A stretch of 64,000 nt of DNA from Saccharothrix algeriensis (GTDB taxonomy: Bacteria > Actinomycetota > Actinomycetes > Mycobacteriales > Pseudonocardiaceae), in the NCBI RefSeq assembly GCF_016907655.1, contig NZ_JAFBCL010000001.1:2294001-2358000 (forward strand), in the 5' to 3' direction. Positions 16,398 through 25,206 of this stretch are shown in pieces (within the stretch, counting starts at the first letter, position 1; every line of letters starts with the position of its first letter). A model generated the notes under the pieces. It was not told the DNA's origin. It saw only the letters and a program-made list of their open reading frames with translations, and ran no database searches. The position numbers were made by a program, and so were the translations under genes.

Positions 16398-16954
16398 AAT
16401 GGGAAGCCGTGATCCGCCGGCGCATCCGCGGCCTGCGGTTGGCCCGCGGGTGGACGCTGGACGCGCTGGCCACCCGCAGCCACCTCAGCCCGTCCACCCT
16501 GAGCCGCATCGAGACCGGGCACCGCAGGATCGCCCTCGACCAGCTCGTGCCCATCGCGCGGGCCCTCGGCACCACCCTCGACCGGCTGGTCGAGTCCCAC
16601 GACGACGAGGACGTGGTGATCCGCCCGGAGCCCTGCCACACGCCGGGGCTGACGAGCTGGCTGCTGTCCGGGGAGCGCTCCGCGCACGGCGTGGCGGTGG
16701 CGAAGATGCGCATCACCCCCGACCGGCCGACCGGCTCGGACCACCTCAAGGTGCACCCCGGCCGCGAGTGGTTCACCGTCCTGTCCGGCACCGCCCGCCT
16801 GCACCTGGGCGAGCGGGTCGTCCTGGTCCAGGAGGGCAACGCGGCCGAGTTCTCCACCATGACCCCGCACGCCGTCGGCGCGCACGGCGGCCCGGTGGAG
16901 ATCCTGACCATCCTCGACCACGAGGGCGAGCGCACCCACCTGCACGGGGCGTGA
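16388..16954 (+). CDS. XRE-type regulator with C-terminal cupin domain
   Basis: 188 residues. An N-terminal Xre/HTH_3 domain (about 8-65) with LSPSTLSRIETGHRRI is joined to a C-terminal cupin (about 110-185) with HPGREWFTVLSGTARLHLGE. This HTH-cupin layout (PuuR/SutR-like) is a small-molecule-responsive repressor or activator. GTG at 16388 is chosen; a TTG at 16382 is also in frame. No ribosome site is visible, so translation may be leaderless. It is divergent from the methyltransferase gene and may regulate it. Confidence 0.88.
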   Translation: MEQEWEAVIRRRIRGLRLARGWTLDALATRSHLSPSTLSRIETGHRRIALDQLVPIARALGTTLDRLVESHDDEDVVIRPEPCHTPGLTSWLLSGERSAHGVAVAKMRITPDRPTGSDHLKVHPGREWFTVLSGTARLHLGERVVLVQEGNAAEFSTMTPHAVGAHGGPVEILTILDHEGERTHLHGA

Positions 16955-17005
16955 CGCGCCCGCGGTCCGTCCGGCGTGGACGGTCCGGTGTGGACGGTCC
17001 GCCCG

Positions 17006-17581
17006 TCAGCGGACGACGTCGTAGACCAGCTTCACGATCCCGTTGGAGTAGGTCTCGCTCTCGACGAGCCTCAGGTTCTGCTTGTCCTTGTCGGTGTCGC
17101 TGAACAGCCGCTTGCCCGCGCCGAGCAGCACCGGGAAGACCAGCAGGTGGTAGCGGTCGACCAGGCCGGCGTCGGACAGGCCGCGGTTGAGGGTGGCGCT
17201 GCCGTGGACGATGATCGGCCCGCCCTCGCCCCCCTTGAGCGCCGCGACCTCGTCCAGGGAGCGCAGGACGGTGGTCTCACCCCAGTTCCCGACCAGGTCC
17301 TCCTCCCGCAGCGTCGTGGACACCACGTACTTCGGCATCGCGTTGTAGCGGGGGAACTCCTCGGTCATCCCCGGCCACACCGGGGAGAACGCCTGGTAGC
17401 TGACCCGGCCCATCAGCACGGCGGCGGCCTCGTCCTGCTCGCGGCCCTTGATCCCGTAGGCGGCCTCGTCGAACTCGAGGTCGTTGAAGGTCCAGCCGGT
17501 GTTGCGGTAGCCCGGTTCTCCGCCAGGGGCCTCCACGACGCCGTCGAGCGAGACGAAAGCGGTGGTGATCAGGGTGCGCAT
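17006..17581 (-). CDS. dihydrofolate reductase-family protein (RibD C-terminal-like)
   Basis: 191 residues with the DHFR-like/RibD_C fold: MRTLITTAFVSLDGVVEAPGG at the start, VLMGRVSYQAF in the middle, and GPIIVHGSATLNRGL with LLVFPVLLGAGKRLF towards the end. These proteins bind NADPH and are usually annotated as dihydrofolate reductase family. They are seldom true DHFRs, and substrate is unknown. GAGGAG lies 6 bases before the ATG. It stands alone, convergent with the XRE-cupin gene. Confidence 0.9.
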   Translation of the reverse strand: MRTLITTAFVSLDGVVEAPGGEPGYRNTGWTFNDLEFDEAAYGIKGREQDEAAAVLMGRVSYQAFSPVWPGMTEEFPRYNAMPKYVVSTTLREEDLVGNWGETTVLRSLDEVAALKGGEGGPIIVHGSATLNRGLSDAGLVDRYHLLVFPVLLGAGKRLFSDTDKDKQNLRLVESETYSNGIVKLVYDVVR

Positions 17582-17698
17582 CGGGTGCTCCTCGGTCCGT
17601 TCTCGGGTGCTGTCACCGGTGCGTCGAACGGGGACCTCCGGTTTCGACACATCGCACCGGGGAGTGTGACCCCACCCCGGTCCTAGACCGCGCACGGC

Positions 17699-17938
17699 TC
17701 ACCCCTCGCGCCGCCGCTCCGCCAGCGGGATGACCAACGCGGCCAAGGGCGCCCCCACGGACATGATCAGGGAGGACCTGAGCATCCCGTCGTGCCACGC
17801 CCAGCCGTGCAGCGCCGACCGGACCAGCAGGTTGGCCCCGACCGCGAGGACGTAGGCGACCAGCGCGCCGAGCACCCACACCGACCGCCGATTGCGCGCC
17901 GCCCAGGACCGCAGCGAATCCTCCGTCTTGTTCCCCAT
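17699..17938 (-). CDS. small two-span membrane protein
   Basis: 79 residues from the ATG at 17938 (MGNKTEDSLRSWAARNRRSV); a GTG at 17965 would add nine residues. Two hydrophobic helices (VLGALVAYVLAVGANLLV and SSLIMSVGAPLAALVIPL) follow a charged N-terminus. It lies just downstream of another small membrane protein gene on the same strand, so the pair are probably cotranscribed. No family recognised. Confidence 0.6.
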   Translation of the reverse strand: MGNKTEDSLRSWAARNRRSVWVLGALVAYVLAVGANLLVRSALHGWAWHDGMLRSSLIMSVGAPLAALVIPLAERRREG

Positions 17939-17977
17939 GTCCGCACGGCTACCACCGTGGATCACGCGAAAAACCGA

Positions 17978-18157
17978 CTACTCCTTGCGATCACCCATTC
18001 CGAGGATCGTGCCCCCGACCAGGGCGCAGACCACCACCGTCGTCATCGCCGACACGTCGGCGGTGAAACTCCCGCTCCGCACGCTGGGCAGGACGACACC
18101 CGATGCGAGCAGGACGAGCAAAGTCACACCCGAAAACACCTTCATCCTGCGACTCAT
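17978..18157 (-). CDS. 59-residue membrane protein
   Basis: MSRRMKVFSGVTLLVLLASG begins a protein with two hydrophobic segments separated by a short polar loop (RSGSFTADVSA) and a charged end (GMGDRKE). A very good ribosome site (GGGAGGGGAG) supports the ATG at 18157. It precedes the other small membrane gene (17699-17938), which begins 39 bases later. No family recognised. Confidence 0.65.
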   Translation of the reverse strand: MSRRMKVFSGVTLLVLLASGVVLPSVRSGSFTADVSAMTTVVVCALVGGTILGMGDRKE

Positions 18158-18383
18158 GGCTCCCCTCCCACTCGCGGTTACCCCGCCGCACCCCGGCGGT
18201 AACCGCGTTGTCGAACGCGGACGCGTTCGCCGACAGACCCGTAACCCATGCGGAGCAACAACTTCGACGCCGTCCGGGCACTCGGGCTGCACTCCCGGGG
18301 CGCCAGGCGCTAGATTGGCGCCCGACACCGATTCACCCCCCGGGCACGACTCGGCCCACCGGTCCCGACACGCAGGACAGGCG

Positions 18384-19550
18384 TTGAGCGAATACCAGTA
18401 CTACGAGTTCCTCGCGGAAGACCGACCACTGGACGAACAAGCGCAAGCCGAAGTGCGCGCGCTGTCGACCCGCGCGGAGATCACCGATACGAGTTTCGTC
18501 AACGAATACCACTGGGGCGACTTCCGCGGCGACCCCGACGAACTGGTGGAGCGCTATTACGACGCCCACCTCCACCTGACCGACTGGGGCACGCGGCGCG
18601 TCCTGCTCCGCCTCCCGCTCACCCTGCTCGACCCGGCCGCGGTCGAGCCGTACCGCGTCGACGACCAGGTCGAGTGGTGGACCACCGACGAGCACCTCGT
18701 CCTCGACCTGGCGAACGACGACGCGGAGGCCGAGGACGGCGACTACGACCCGACGGGGGCGCTGTCCGCCATCATCGGCGTCCGGCACGAGCTGGCCACC
18801 GGCGACCACCGCGCGCTGTACCTGGCGTGGCTGGCCGCGTACGGCACGTGGGAACGCGACGAGTGCGCCTTCGACCGCGAGGCCGACAACGACGTCGAAC
18901 CGCCCGTGCCGCCCGGGTTGCGCGCGCTCACCGCACCGCAACGCGCGTTGGCCGGGTTCCTGCGCCTCGACGACGACCTGCTGGCGGTGGCGGCCGAGGC
19001 GAGCCCTCCGCGCGACAGGACCGCCGAAGACCCCGAGCGCCTGGCGACCTGGCTGACGGGACTGCCCGCCGCCGAGAAGGACCGGCTGCTCCTGCGCGTC
19101 GTCCGCAACGAGGCCGCGGCGGTGCGAACCGAACTGCTGCACCGCTTCCACCGCGAAGCCGCGCCCGCCGGCACCACCGCCCCGCCTGGCCGCACCGTGG
19201 CCGACCTCCTGGACGAAACGGCCCGCAGGCGCACCGCGCGGCACGACCGGGAGGCCGCCGAGCTCGCCGAGGAGGAAGCCCGCCGCGAAGCCGCCAGGGC
19301 CGCTGCCCACGAGCGACGCCTGGACAGGCTGGCCGAGGACCGGGCGGGCGCCTGGGAGCGCGTCCATGCCCTGATCGCCACCTACAAACCCGCCGACTAC
19401 GACACCGCCGTCGAACTCCTCGCCGACCTGCGGGCCCTGGCCCGCCGCGACGGCCGCACCGCCGAGTTCACCCGGCGCTGCGCGACCCTGCGGGACGACT
19501 ACGCACGCCGCCCCAGCCTCGTCGAACGCCTGAACCGCGCCAACCTGTGA
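18384..19550 (+). CDS. conserved hypothetical protein
   Basis: 388 residues from a TTG start preceded by an AGGACAGG ribosome site. The N-terminus LSEYQYYEFLAEDRPL, followed by STRAEITDTSFVNEYHWGDF and WGTRRVLLRLP, is a strongly conserved actinobacterial block that I recall in proteins of unknown function often near SWIM zinc-finger genes (memory, not searched). Residues about 285-335 are a highly charged Ala/Glu/Arg-rich helix, probably a coiled coil. There is no signal peptide and no catalytic motif, so it is probably cytoplasmic. It stands alone, convergent with the broken RDD gene. Confidence 0.75.
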   Translation: MSEYQYYEFLAEDRPLDEQAQAEVRALSTRAEITDTSFVNEYHWGDFRGDPDELVERYYDAHLHLTDWGTRRVLLRLPLTLLDPAAVEPYRVDDQVEWWTTDEHLVLDLANDDAEAEDGDYDPTGALSAIIGVRHELATGDHRALYLAWLAAYGTWERDECAFDREADNDVEPPVPPGLRALTAPQRALAGFLRLDDDLLAVAAEASPPRDRTAEDPERLATWLTGLPAAEKDRLLLRVVRNEAAAVRTELLHRFHREAAPAGTTAPPGRTVADLLDETARRRTARHDREAAELAEEEARREAARAAAHERRLDRLAEDRAGAWERVHALIATYKPADYDTAVELLADLRALARRDGRTAEFTRRCATLRDDYARRPSLVERLNRANL

Positions 19551-19604
19551 CCGCGGCGCGCCGGGGACCGGCGCGTCCCGACGGCGACCCCCGCGCACCG
19601 CCGG

Positions 19605-20305
19605 TCAGCGCGGCGCGGGCGGACCGGGCTCGGGTCGCGCGGCCAGCCGGTGCTGCAGCGCCAGGTGGCGGAACTGGTGGGTGCTGCCGAACTGGCGCAG
19701 CACCTCCAGCCGGCAGGCGTCGACGAGGAAGACCTCCAGCCGCCACGGCAGCCTGCCGCGCAGCGACAGGCACTCGGCCAGGGACAGCGCCAACAGCGCC
19801 ACGCCGAGCAGGGCGAGCAGGAAGTCCAGCCGCAGCACGGCGGCGATCAGCACCACCCACCCCGCGCCGGGCAGCAGCACGGTCAGCGCCGACCTCACCA
19901 GCGCCCGCCCCGGCCGCACCCGCCGCGCGCCGTCCACCGGCTCCACCGACAACGAGACCAGCGCCTTGCCGAGGGTGCGGCCCAGCCAGGCGTGGGCGAC
20001 GAAGTCGTACAGCGCCACGGCCGACACCTGCACCGCCGCGGTCGCAATCACCGTCGAGCTGACCGAACCCCACACCTCGGACGCACCGGCGTACGCGCTG
20101 TCACCGACATCGCCCCAGCGCAGGGACAACGCGCAGCACACCGTCGTCGGCGAAGGAGGTGGCGGTGAGCGCGGCGCTGTGCTTGAGGTGGCCGACCGCC
20201 ACCCCCCCACACCGGCGAGGTGACCACCAGCACCAGCAGCCAGTCGACCAGCCGCGCGATCCAGCGGCGACCGAGGTTCCTCGGGGGCGAAGGCGCGGGC
20301 TGCAC
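19605..20305 (-). pseudogene. RDD-family membrane protein gene with two +1 frameshifts
   Basis: The GTG at 20305 follows a perfect AGGAGG site and starts VQPAPSPPRNLGRRWIARLV, a typical RDD-family opening. The frame is lost at a run of seven C (20202-20208, plus strand), where six would keep it. The next frame reads VAVGHLKHSAALTATSFADD, then is lost again at a run of four C (20113-20116), where three would restore GDVGDSAYAGASEVWGS and the remaining membrane segments to 19605. With one base removed at each place the protein is 232 residues with about five helices. Either two homopolymer sequencing errors or a genuine pseudogene. RDD proteins are integral membrane proteins, some of them transporters. 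Confidence 0.8.
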
Positions 20306-20867
20306 GGTCCCTCCTCGTTCCCGTCGGGGCCAACGTACTGCCGCGGCGGAGCGCGCTCCCCGTGGAACTACGGCTCGACGACCGCTCCCGGACCGGGCGG
20401 GGCGGCGGGTGGCCGTGTCGACCCCGGCTCGGCGGACCACCGCCCGGCGGCTGGTGCCGTCGGGCCTCACGCGGACGGGTGATCGGCGTCGGACGGATGG
20501 CCGCCGAATAACGGAATAGCGCCGCGGGCGCACCTGCCGGACAACCGGCCCGAAGCCCTGGAATCGGTGCCGGAATTACTCCGCACACGGCAACCCATGA
20601 CCACGGGCGAAGATTATCCACGACAGCGTGACACCCGTTCGGGCCAGCACGAAGATACAGTTGCACGCGGCGTGAAAACCCTCCGAAGCATCGCAGAAGA
20701 CCTGGTAGAAGGCTCGAAGCGGACGCAGGAACACCTCCACCACCGCAGAAGTGCGGACCTGTGGCGACAGGCGCCCGTTAACCTCGAACCACCGCATGAA
20801 CGATTTGTCGCACCGCATGTGCACCGCATAACCTATTCGCCGTCCGTGTCGAATACCGGGAGGCCCG
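20306..20867. other. 562-base intergenic region, no gene seen
   Basis: No coding region with sensible composition on either strand. The right half (about 20560-20860) has lower GC than the flanks and is probably the promoter region of the DUF6879/NB-ARC cluster. I see no clear hairpin or repeat. Confidence 0.5.
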
Positions 20868-21137
20868 ATGAGTCGTCCCTGGGAAGCCGATCCCGTGGCG
20901 CAGTTCGCCCGGCGGCTCGGCAGGTCCGCCGTCCAGCTGGGCGTCACGAACGACGACCCGACCTGCCCGGACATCTGGGAGCTGTCCAACGGCGACGTGG
21001 CGGTGATCGGCCGCGACCTCACCTCCGACTACGCGGCGCGCCTGCCCGAGGGCGTGCACATCGGCACGGACGAGCGGCTGGTCGTCATCCCCGGCGTCAT
21101 GCTCCGCTCCGCCAAGGCGGAGATACCCGATGGCTGA
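20868..21137 (+). CDS. small hypothetical protein of the DUF6879/NB-ARC cluster
   Basis: 89 residues (MSRPWEADPVAQFARRLGRS, then WELSNGDVAVIGRDLT). A GGGAGG ribosome site supports the ATG at 20868. The stop overlaps the next gene by 8 bases (ATGGCTGA), so the two are coupled. Short proteins of this kind precede DUF6879 genes in many actinomycetes (memory). No motif reveals function; no membrane segment. Confidence 0.7.
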   Translation: MSRPWEADPVAQFARRLGRSAVQLGVTNDDPTCPDIWELSNGDVAVIGRDLTSDYAARLPEGVHIGTDERLVVIPGVMLRSAKAEIPDG

Positions 21138-21741
21138 CGACGGCGTCGTCCTCACCGGCGACCGGCTGGGCGTGGACGAGTACCTGCGGGACTTCGGCGA
21201 CAACTTCTGGCACGGCAACAGCGGGGTCAACTGGAAGCTGGAACGCCGGCAGGAGTTCGTCGAGTCCGCGAACGAGAGCTGGGAGGCTTCCCGCCGCGAC
21301 GACTGGGCGAAGTCCCTGGACCTGCTGGAGCGCAACCGCGCCGAGGTGGCGGACTACGAGCGCAGGCTCGGCCGCAACGGGCTGGAGGTGCGGCGGGTCC
21401 GCGTGGTCGAGCACCCGATCAGCCCCTACCTGCTCTGGGAGCTGACGTCGCTGCACGTCCGCCAGCAGGAGGGCGGGAAGATCCGCGTGGTCGGCCCCGG
21501 CCCGGTCGCCGCGTGGGAGACCGGCGGCGCGGTGCTGCCGGAGCTGTTCCTGCTCGGGCGGGCAGTCGCCTACCAGGTCCTGTACGACGACGGGGGCGCC
21601 GTCAGCGGCGCGGTGAAGTGCGTGGCCGAGGACGAGGTCCGGTACTGGACGAGCGTCGTGGCCGCCCTCTACGACCGGGGCGAGGAGCTGGGCTCGTTCT
21701 TCGATCGCGAGGTCGCGTGGCGGTTGCCGACGGCCGGCTGA
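21130..21741 (+). CDS. DUF6879-type protein
   Basis: 203 residues. The segments NWKLERRQEFVESANESWEA and RRVRVVEHPISPYLLWEL match the conserved pattern of the actinobacterial DUF6879 family, usually found beside XRE/DUF397 regulators. Function unknown. The middle is rich in charged residues, and no signal peptide or membrane segment is present. It overlaps the small upstream gene and is followed six bases later by the NB-ARC gene, so the three are one operon. Its partners suggest a signalling or defence role (inference). Confidence 0.75.
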   Translation: MADDGVVLTGDRLGVDEYLRDFGDNFWHGNSGVNWKLERRQEFVESANESWEASRRDDWAKSLDLLERNRAEVADYERRLGRNGLEVRRVRVVEHPISPYLLWELTSLHVRQQEGGKIRVVGPGPVAAWETGGAVLPELFLLGRAVAYQVLYDDGGAVSGAVKCVAEDEVRYWTSVVAALYDRGEELGSFFDREVAWRLPTAG

Positions 21742-21747
21742 CCGGTC

Positions 21748-24126
21748 ATGACACCTCCCGAGGCGCGTGGCGACGACGAGACGCACAACGAGTTCGGCGG
21801 TGGCGGGCGGGAAGTCGTCCAGGCCCGTGACGTGACCGGTGGTGTGCACTTCCACCGCCCCGGGCGGCCCGAGCCCCCGGTGCCGAGGCAGCTCCCGGCG
21901 GACGTGCGCGGTTTCGTCAACCGCTCGGCGGACCTCCGCTCCCTCACCCGGGCCTCCGGCGAGTCGGCGAACCGCGTGGTGGTGTGCGTCGTGGTGGGCA
22001 CCGCCGGGGTGGGCAAGACCTCCCTGGCCCTGCGCTGGGCGCACCAGGTCTCCGCCGCGTTCCCGGACGGCCAGCTCTACGTGAACCTGCGCGGTTACGA
22101 CGCGGGGCCGCCGATGGGCCCGGACGAGGCGCTGGACCGCTTCCTGCGCGCGCTGGGCGTCCCGGGGAGCCGGGTGCCCGCCGACGTGGACGCGCGCTCC
22201 GCGCTGCTCAGGACGCTGCTCGCGGGCCGCAGGTTCCTGATCCTGCTGGACAACGCCGCGTCACCGGCCCAGATCCGGCCGCTCCTGCCCGGCACCGCGG
22301 GTTCCCTGGTGCTGGTGACCAGCCGCGACCGGCTTGCCGGCCTGGTGGCCCGGGACGGGGCGCACCGCCTGCGCCTGGACGTCCTGCCGCTCGACGAAGC
22401 GGTGTCGCTCCTGCGCGACCTGATCGGGCCGTACCGCTCCCGGGACGACGACGGCGACCTGGCGGAGCTGGCCCGGCTGTGCGCACGCCTGCCGCTGGCC
22501 CTGCGCATCGCCGCGGAACGGGCCATCGGCAGGCCGTGGACGCCGCTGCGGGACCTGGTCGCCGAACTGCGCGACGAGTCGAGCCTGTGGACCGCGCTGG
22601 GATCGGACGACGACGCGGACGCCGTGCGGACGGTCTTCGCGTGGTCGTACCGGGCGCTGTCGGAGGGGGCGAGCCGGCTCTTCCGCCTGCTGGGGGTGTA
22701 CCCGGGCGACGACTTCGGCCCCGCGGCGGTCGCGGCGCTGCTCGGCGAGCCGGTGCCGACCGCCCGCCGCCTGCTGGACGACCTGGCGGGCGCGCACCTG
22801 GTGGAGAACACCGCGCCGGACCGCTACGAGTTCCACGACCTGCTCCGGCTCTACGCGAACGACCAGGCCCGGACGGGCGAACCGGCCGAGTCGGCGTCGG
22901 CGGCCCTGGAACGCCTGGCGCTGTGGTGCCTGCACACGGCGTGGAACGCGGTCCGGCTGCTCGTGCCCGAGGCCCGCGACCGCGACCTGCCGGTCCTGCC
23001 ACCCGACGTGCCCGGCCAGGCGTTCGCGGACCACGACGCCGCGCTGACCTGGTACGAGCGCGAACGCCGCAACGTGATCTCCCTGGTCCGCGCCCTCGGC
23101 GAGCAGGGGCGGGACGACGTCGTGCCGCTGCTGTCGGACGTCCTGCGCGAGGTCTACGCCCGCCACAACCACTTCGACGACTGGATCGCCACCGGCACGG
23201 CCGGGCTGGACGCGGTGCGCCGCCGCGGTGACCGCGCGGCCGAGGCCGCCGCGCTGGAGAGCCTCGGCAAGGCGCACACCCAGCGGGGCGACCGCGCGGA
23301 GGGGATCGGGTTCCAGGAGGCGGCGCTGGCGATCCGGCGGGGGATCGGCGACCGACGCGGCGAGGTCGCGTCGGTCAACGCCCTCGGCCTGGCGCACCTG
23401 CGCGACCACCGGCCGGCGGCGGCACTGCGGCACTTCCGGCTGTGCGAGGCCATCGCGGACGAACTGGACGACGGCTACTGGAAGGCCGTCGCGGCCAACA
23501 ACGTCGCCAACGCCCTCATCGACCTGGACCGGCCGGACGAGGCCGTGCCGCTGCTCGACAAGGCGCTCGACGGCTACCGGGAGCTGTCGATCCCCGGCGG
23601 CGAGGGCGACGCGCTGCGCGGCTTGAGCCACGCGCACCGCCTCCTCGGCGACCCGTCGGCGGCCCGCCGGTTCATCGAGGGCGCGCTGTCGATCGCCGCG
23701 CAGCGCCGGAACCGGGCCTGGGACGCGTTCTGGTCGCTGGAGGCCGGGCGGGTGTTCCTGGCCCTGGGCGCCCCGGAGCAGGCCCTGGTCCACTACCAGC
23801 GCGCCGCGTCGCTGCAACGCCAGTTGGACGACCAGGTGCGGGAAGCCGCCGTGCTCGACGCCACGGGCGAGGCGTACCAGGAGTCGGCCCGGCCCGGTGA
23901 CGCGGTCGGGTTCCACAGGTACGCGGTGGAGGTGTTCCGCCGGTTCGGCGAGCGGTGGCGGTTGGCGGTCGCCCTGCGCAACCTCGGCGTCGCGCTGGCG
24001 GCGGCCGAGGACCCGCGGGCCGCGGCGGAAGCGCTCGAGGAGGCGGCCGACCTGTTCGCCGCCCACGACGACCCGACCGCCCGCCGCCACCTCGCCGAGG
24101 TCGAATCCCTCCGCCCGCCGCCCTGA
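21748..24126 (+). CDS. STAND-type NB-ARC NTPase with TPR repeats
   Basis: 792 residues. A short N-terminal linker has the VQARDVTGGVHFH motif that often joins effector-recruiting regions to STAND ATPases. The NB-ARC domain follows with Walker A GTAGVGKT (K90), Walker B FLILLDNA, the sensor LVTSRDRL, the LPLAL motif and an MHD-like FHDLLRLYA. The remainder (about 420-785) is TPR-like helices. It resembles AfsR without the SARP DNA-binding domain, and bacterial NLR-like proteins in which the TPR part senses a ligand and the NTPase oligomerises. No toxin or protease domain is fused. It is the third gene of an operon with DUF6879. Confidence 0.88.
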   Translation: MTPPEARGDDETHNEFGGGGREVVQARDVTGGVHFHRPGRPEPPVPRQLPADVRGFVNRSADLRSLTRASGESANRVVVCVVVGTAGVGKTSLALRWAHQVSAAFPDGQLYVNLRGYDAGPPMGPDEALDRFLRALGVPGSRVPADVDARSALLRTLLAGRRFLILLDNAASPAQIRPLLPGTAGSLVLVTSRDRLAGLVARDGAHRLRLDVLPLDEAVSLLRDLIGPYRSRDDDGDLAELARLCARLPLALRIAAERAIGRPWTPLRDLVAELRDESSLWTALGSDDDADAVRTVFAWSYRALSEGASRLFRLLGVYPGDDFGPAAVAALLGEPVPTARRLLDDLAGAHLVENTAPDRYEFHDLLRLYANDQARTGEPAESASAALERLALWCLHTAWNAVRLLVPEARDRDLPVLPPDVPGQAFADHDAALTWYERERRNVISLVRALGEQGRDDVVPLLSDVLREVYARHNHFDDWIATGTAGLDAVRRRGDRAAEAAALESLGKAHTQRGDRAEGIGFQEAALAIRRGIGDRRGEVASVNALGLAHLRDHRPAAALRHFRLCEAIADELDDGYWKAVAANNVANALIDLDRPDEAVPLLDKALDGYRELSIPGGEGDALRGLSHAHRLLGDPSAARRFIEGALSIAAQRRNRAWDAFWSLEAGRVFLALGAPEQALVHYQRAASLQRQLDDQVREAAVLDATGEAYQESARPGDAVGFHRYAVEVFRRFGERWRLAVALRNLGVALAAAEDPRAAAEALEEAADLFAAHDDPTARRHLAEVESLRPPP

Positions 24127-24240
24127 CCGAGCCTCCCGGCGGTGCTGCGCACCCGGTCACGGGGCGACTTGCCGGGGCAGCGCCTCTCCGGGCGGGAACG
24201 GCTCACTCCCGCCGGTGCGGGAACAACCGGCCGCTGTGCT

Positions 24241-25206
24241 TCAGGGCTGTTCGACGGCACCGGACCCGGGACTCCCGCCCAGGACCTTCCGCAGGCGCAC
24301 GAGGGCGCGGTGCTGGGCCACGCGGACCGCGCCCGGCGTGGACCCGACCGCCTCGGCGGTCTCCTCCGCGGACAGCCCGACCACGACGCGCAGCACCAGG
24401 ATTTCGCGCTGCCGCTCGGGCAGGGCGTTCAACGACTGCCCCGTGCTCCCGGACAACACCTCAGCCAGGGCCCTCCGCACCGCCTCCCACTCGTCGCCCG
24501 CGCCGTCGGCCCGGTCGGGCGCGGACCGCGCCCGGCCGCGCGCCGACGAGTGGCGGGCGTCGGCGATCCTGTGCGCGGCAACGCCGTAGGCGAGCGCCAG
24601 GAACGAGCCGTGCTGGTGGCGTTGGGCCGGCAACGCCACCAGCACGGCCCGGCACACCTCGTCGGCCACCTCCTCGGGCGACAGCCGAAGCCGCTCACCA
24701 CGCCCCATCCGCGCTCGGCAGTACCTCAGCAACAGCGGCCGGATGGCGGAGACCAGCGCCTCGCCGGCCCCGACCTCGCCCCGGCTCGCCGCCTCGACCA
24801 ACTCCTCGAGGTCATCGGCGCCGGGTCGGGTCGGGCCCGGACCGCTCGGCGTGGTCGTGGGCGGGGGGAGCGGGCTCCGCCGCAGGACGTCGTCGATCTC
24901 GGCGGGGCTGGACAGCAGGCGGTTGGTCTGCGCCTGGTCGGTGCCCAGCGACGAGCTCTCGATCAGGCGCAGGTAGTCGACCAGACCTTCCAGGGCCGGG
25001 TCGAGCGCGGTTCGCTCCGCCTCGTGCGGGTCGGCGCCGCGGGCGACCTCGTCCCGCAGCGGTCGCAGGCGCTCGATGACGACCTGCCGCTGCGGATCGG
25101 GATCGGTCTCCTGGCGTTGCCGCAGCAGGCTGTACAGGCGCAGCAGGAGCATGGCCCGGTTGCGCTGCGACAACCGCTGCGCCCCCGTGCCGGTTCCACC
25201 GGTCAT
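24241..25206 (-). CDS. ECF-like sigma factor with long N-terminal extension
   Basis: 321 residues. The C-terminal half has sigma-70 region 2 (about 150-220, SFLALAYGVAAHRIADARHS) and region 4 (about 260-310, LPERQREILVLRVVVGLSAE and GAVRVAQHRALVRLRK). The first 135 residues are helical and charged with a Pro-rich linker (PLPPPTTTPSGPGPT), which ordinary ECF sigma factors lack. Its ATG overlaps the stop of the upstream gene, itself sigma-like, as ATGA. No anti-sigma factor is visible next door. It converges on the NB-ARC gene. Confidence 0.82.
   Translation of the reverse strand: MTGGTGTGAQRLSQRNRAMLLLRLYSLLRQRQETDPDPQRQVVIERLRPLRDEVARGADPHEAERTALDPALEGLVDYLRLIESSSLGTDQAQTNRLLSSPAEIDDVLRRSPLPPPTTTPSGPGPTRPGADDLEELVEAASRGEVGAGEALVSAIRPLLLRYCRARMGRGERLRLSPEEVADEVCRAVLVALPAQRHQHGSFLALAYGVAAHRIADARHSSARGRARSAPDRADGAGDEWEAVRRALAEVLSGSTGQSLNALPERQREILVLRVVVGLSAEETAEAVGSTPGAVRVAQHRALVRLRKVLGGSPGSGAVEQP

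Noticed and set aside
20567-21445. A plus-strand frame across the low-GC gap before the DUF6879 cluster
   Set aside because: It overlaps the well-supported small gene and DUF6879 gene in another frame and has no ribosome site or recognisable motif.
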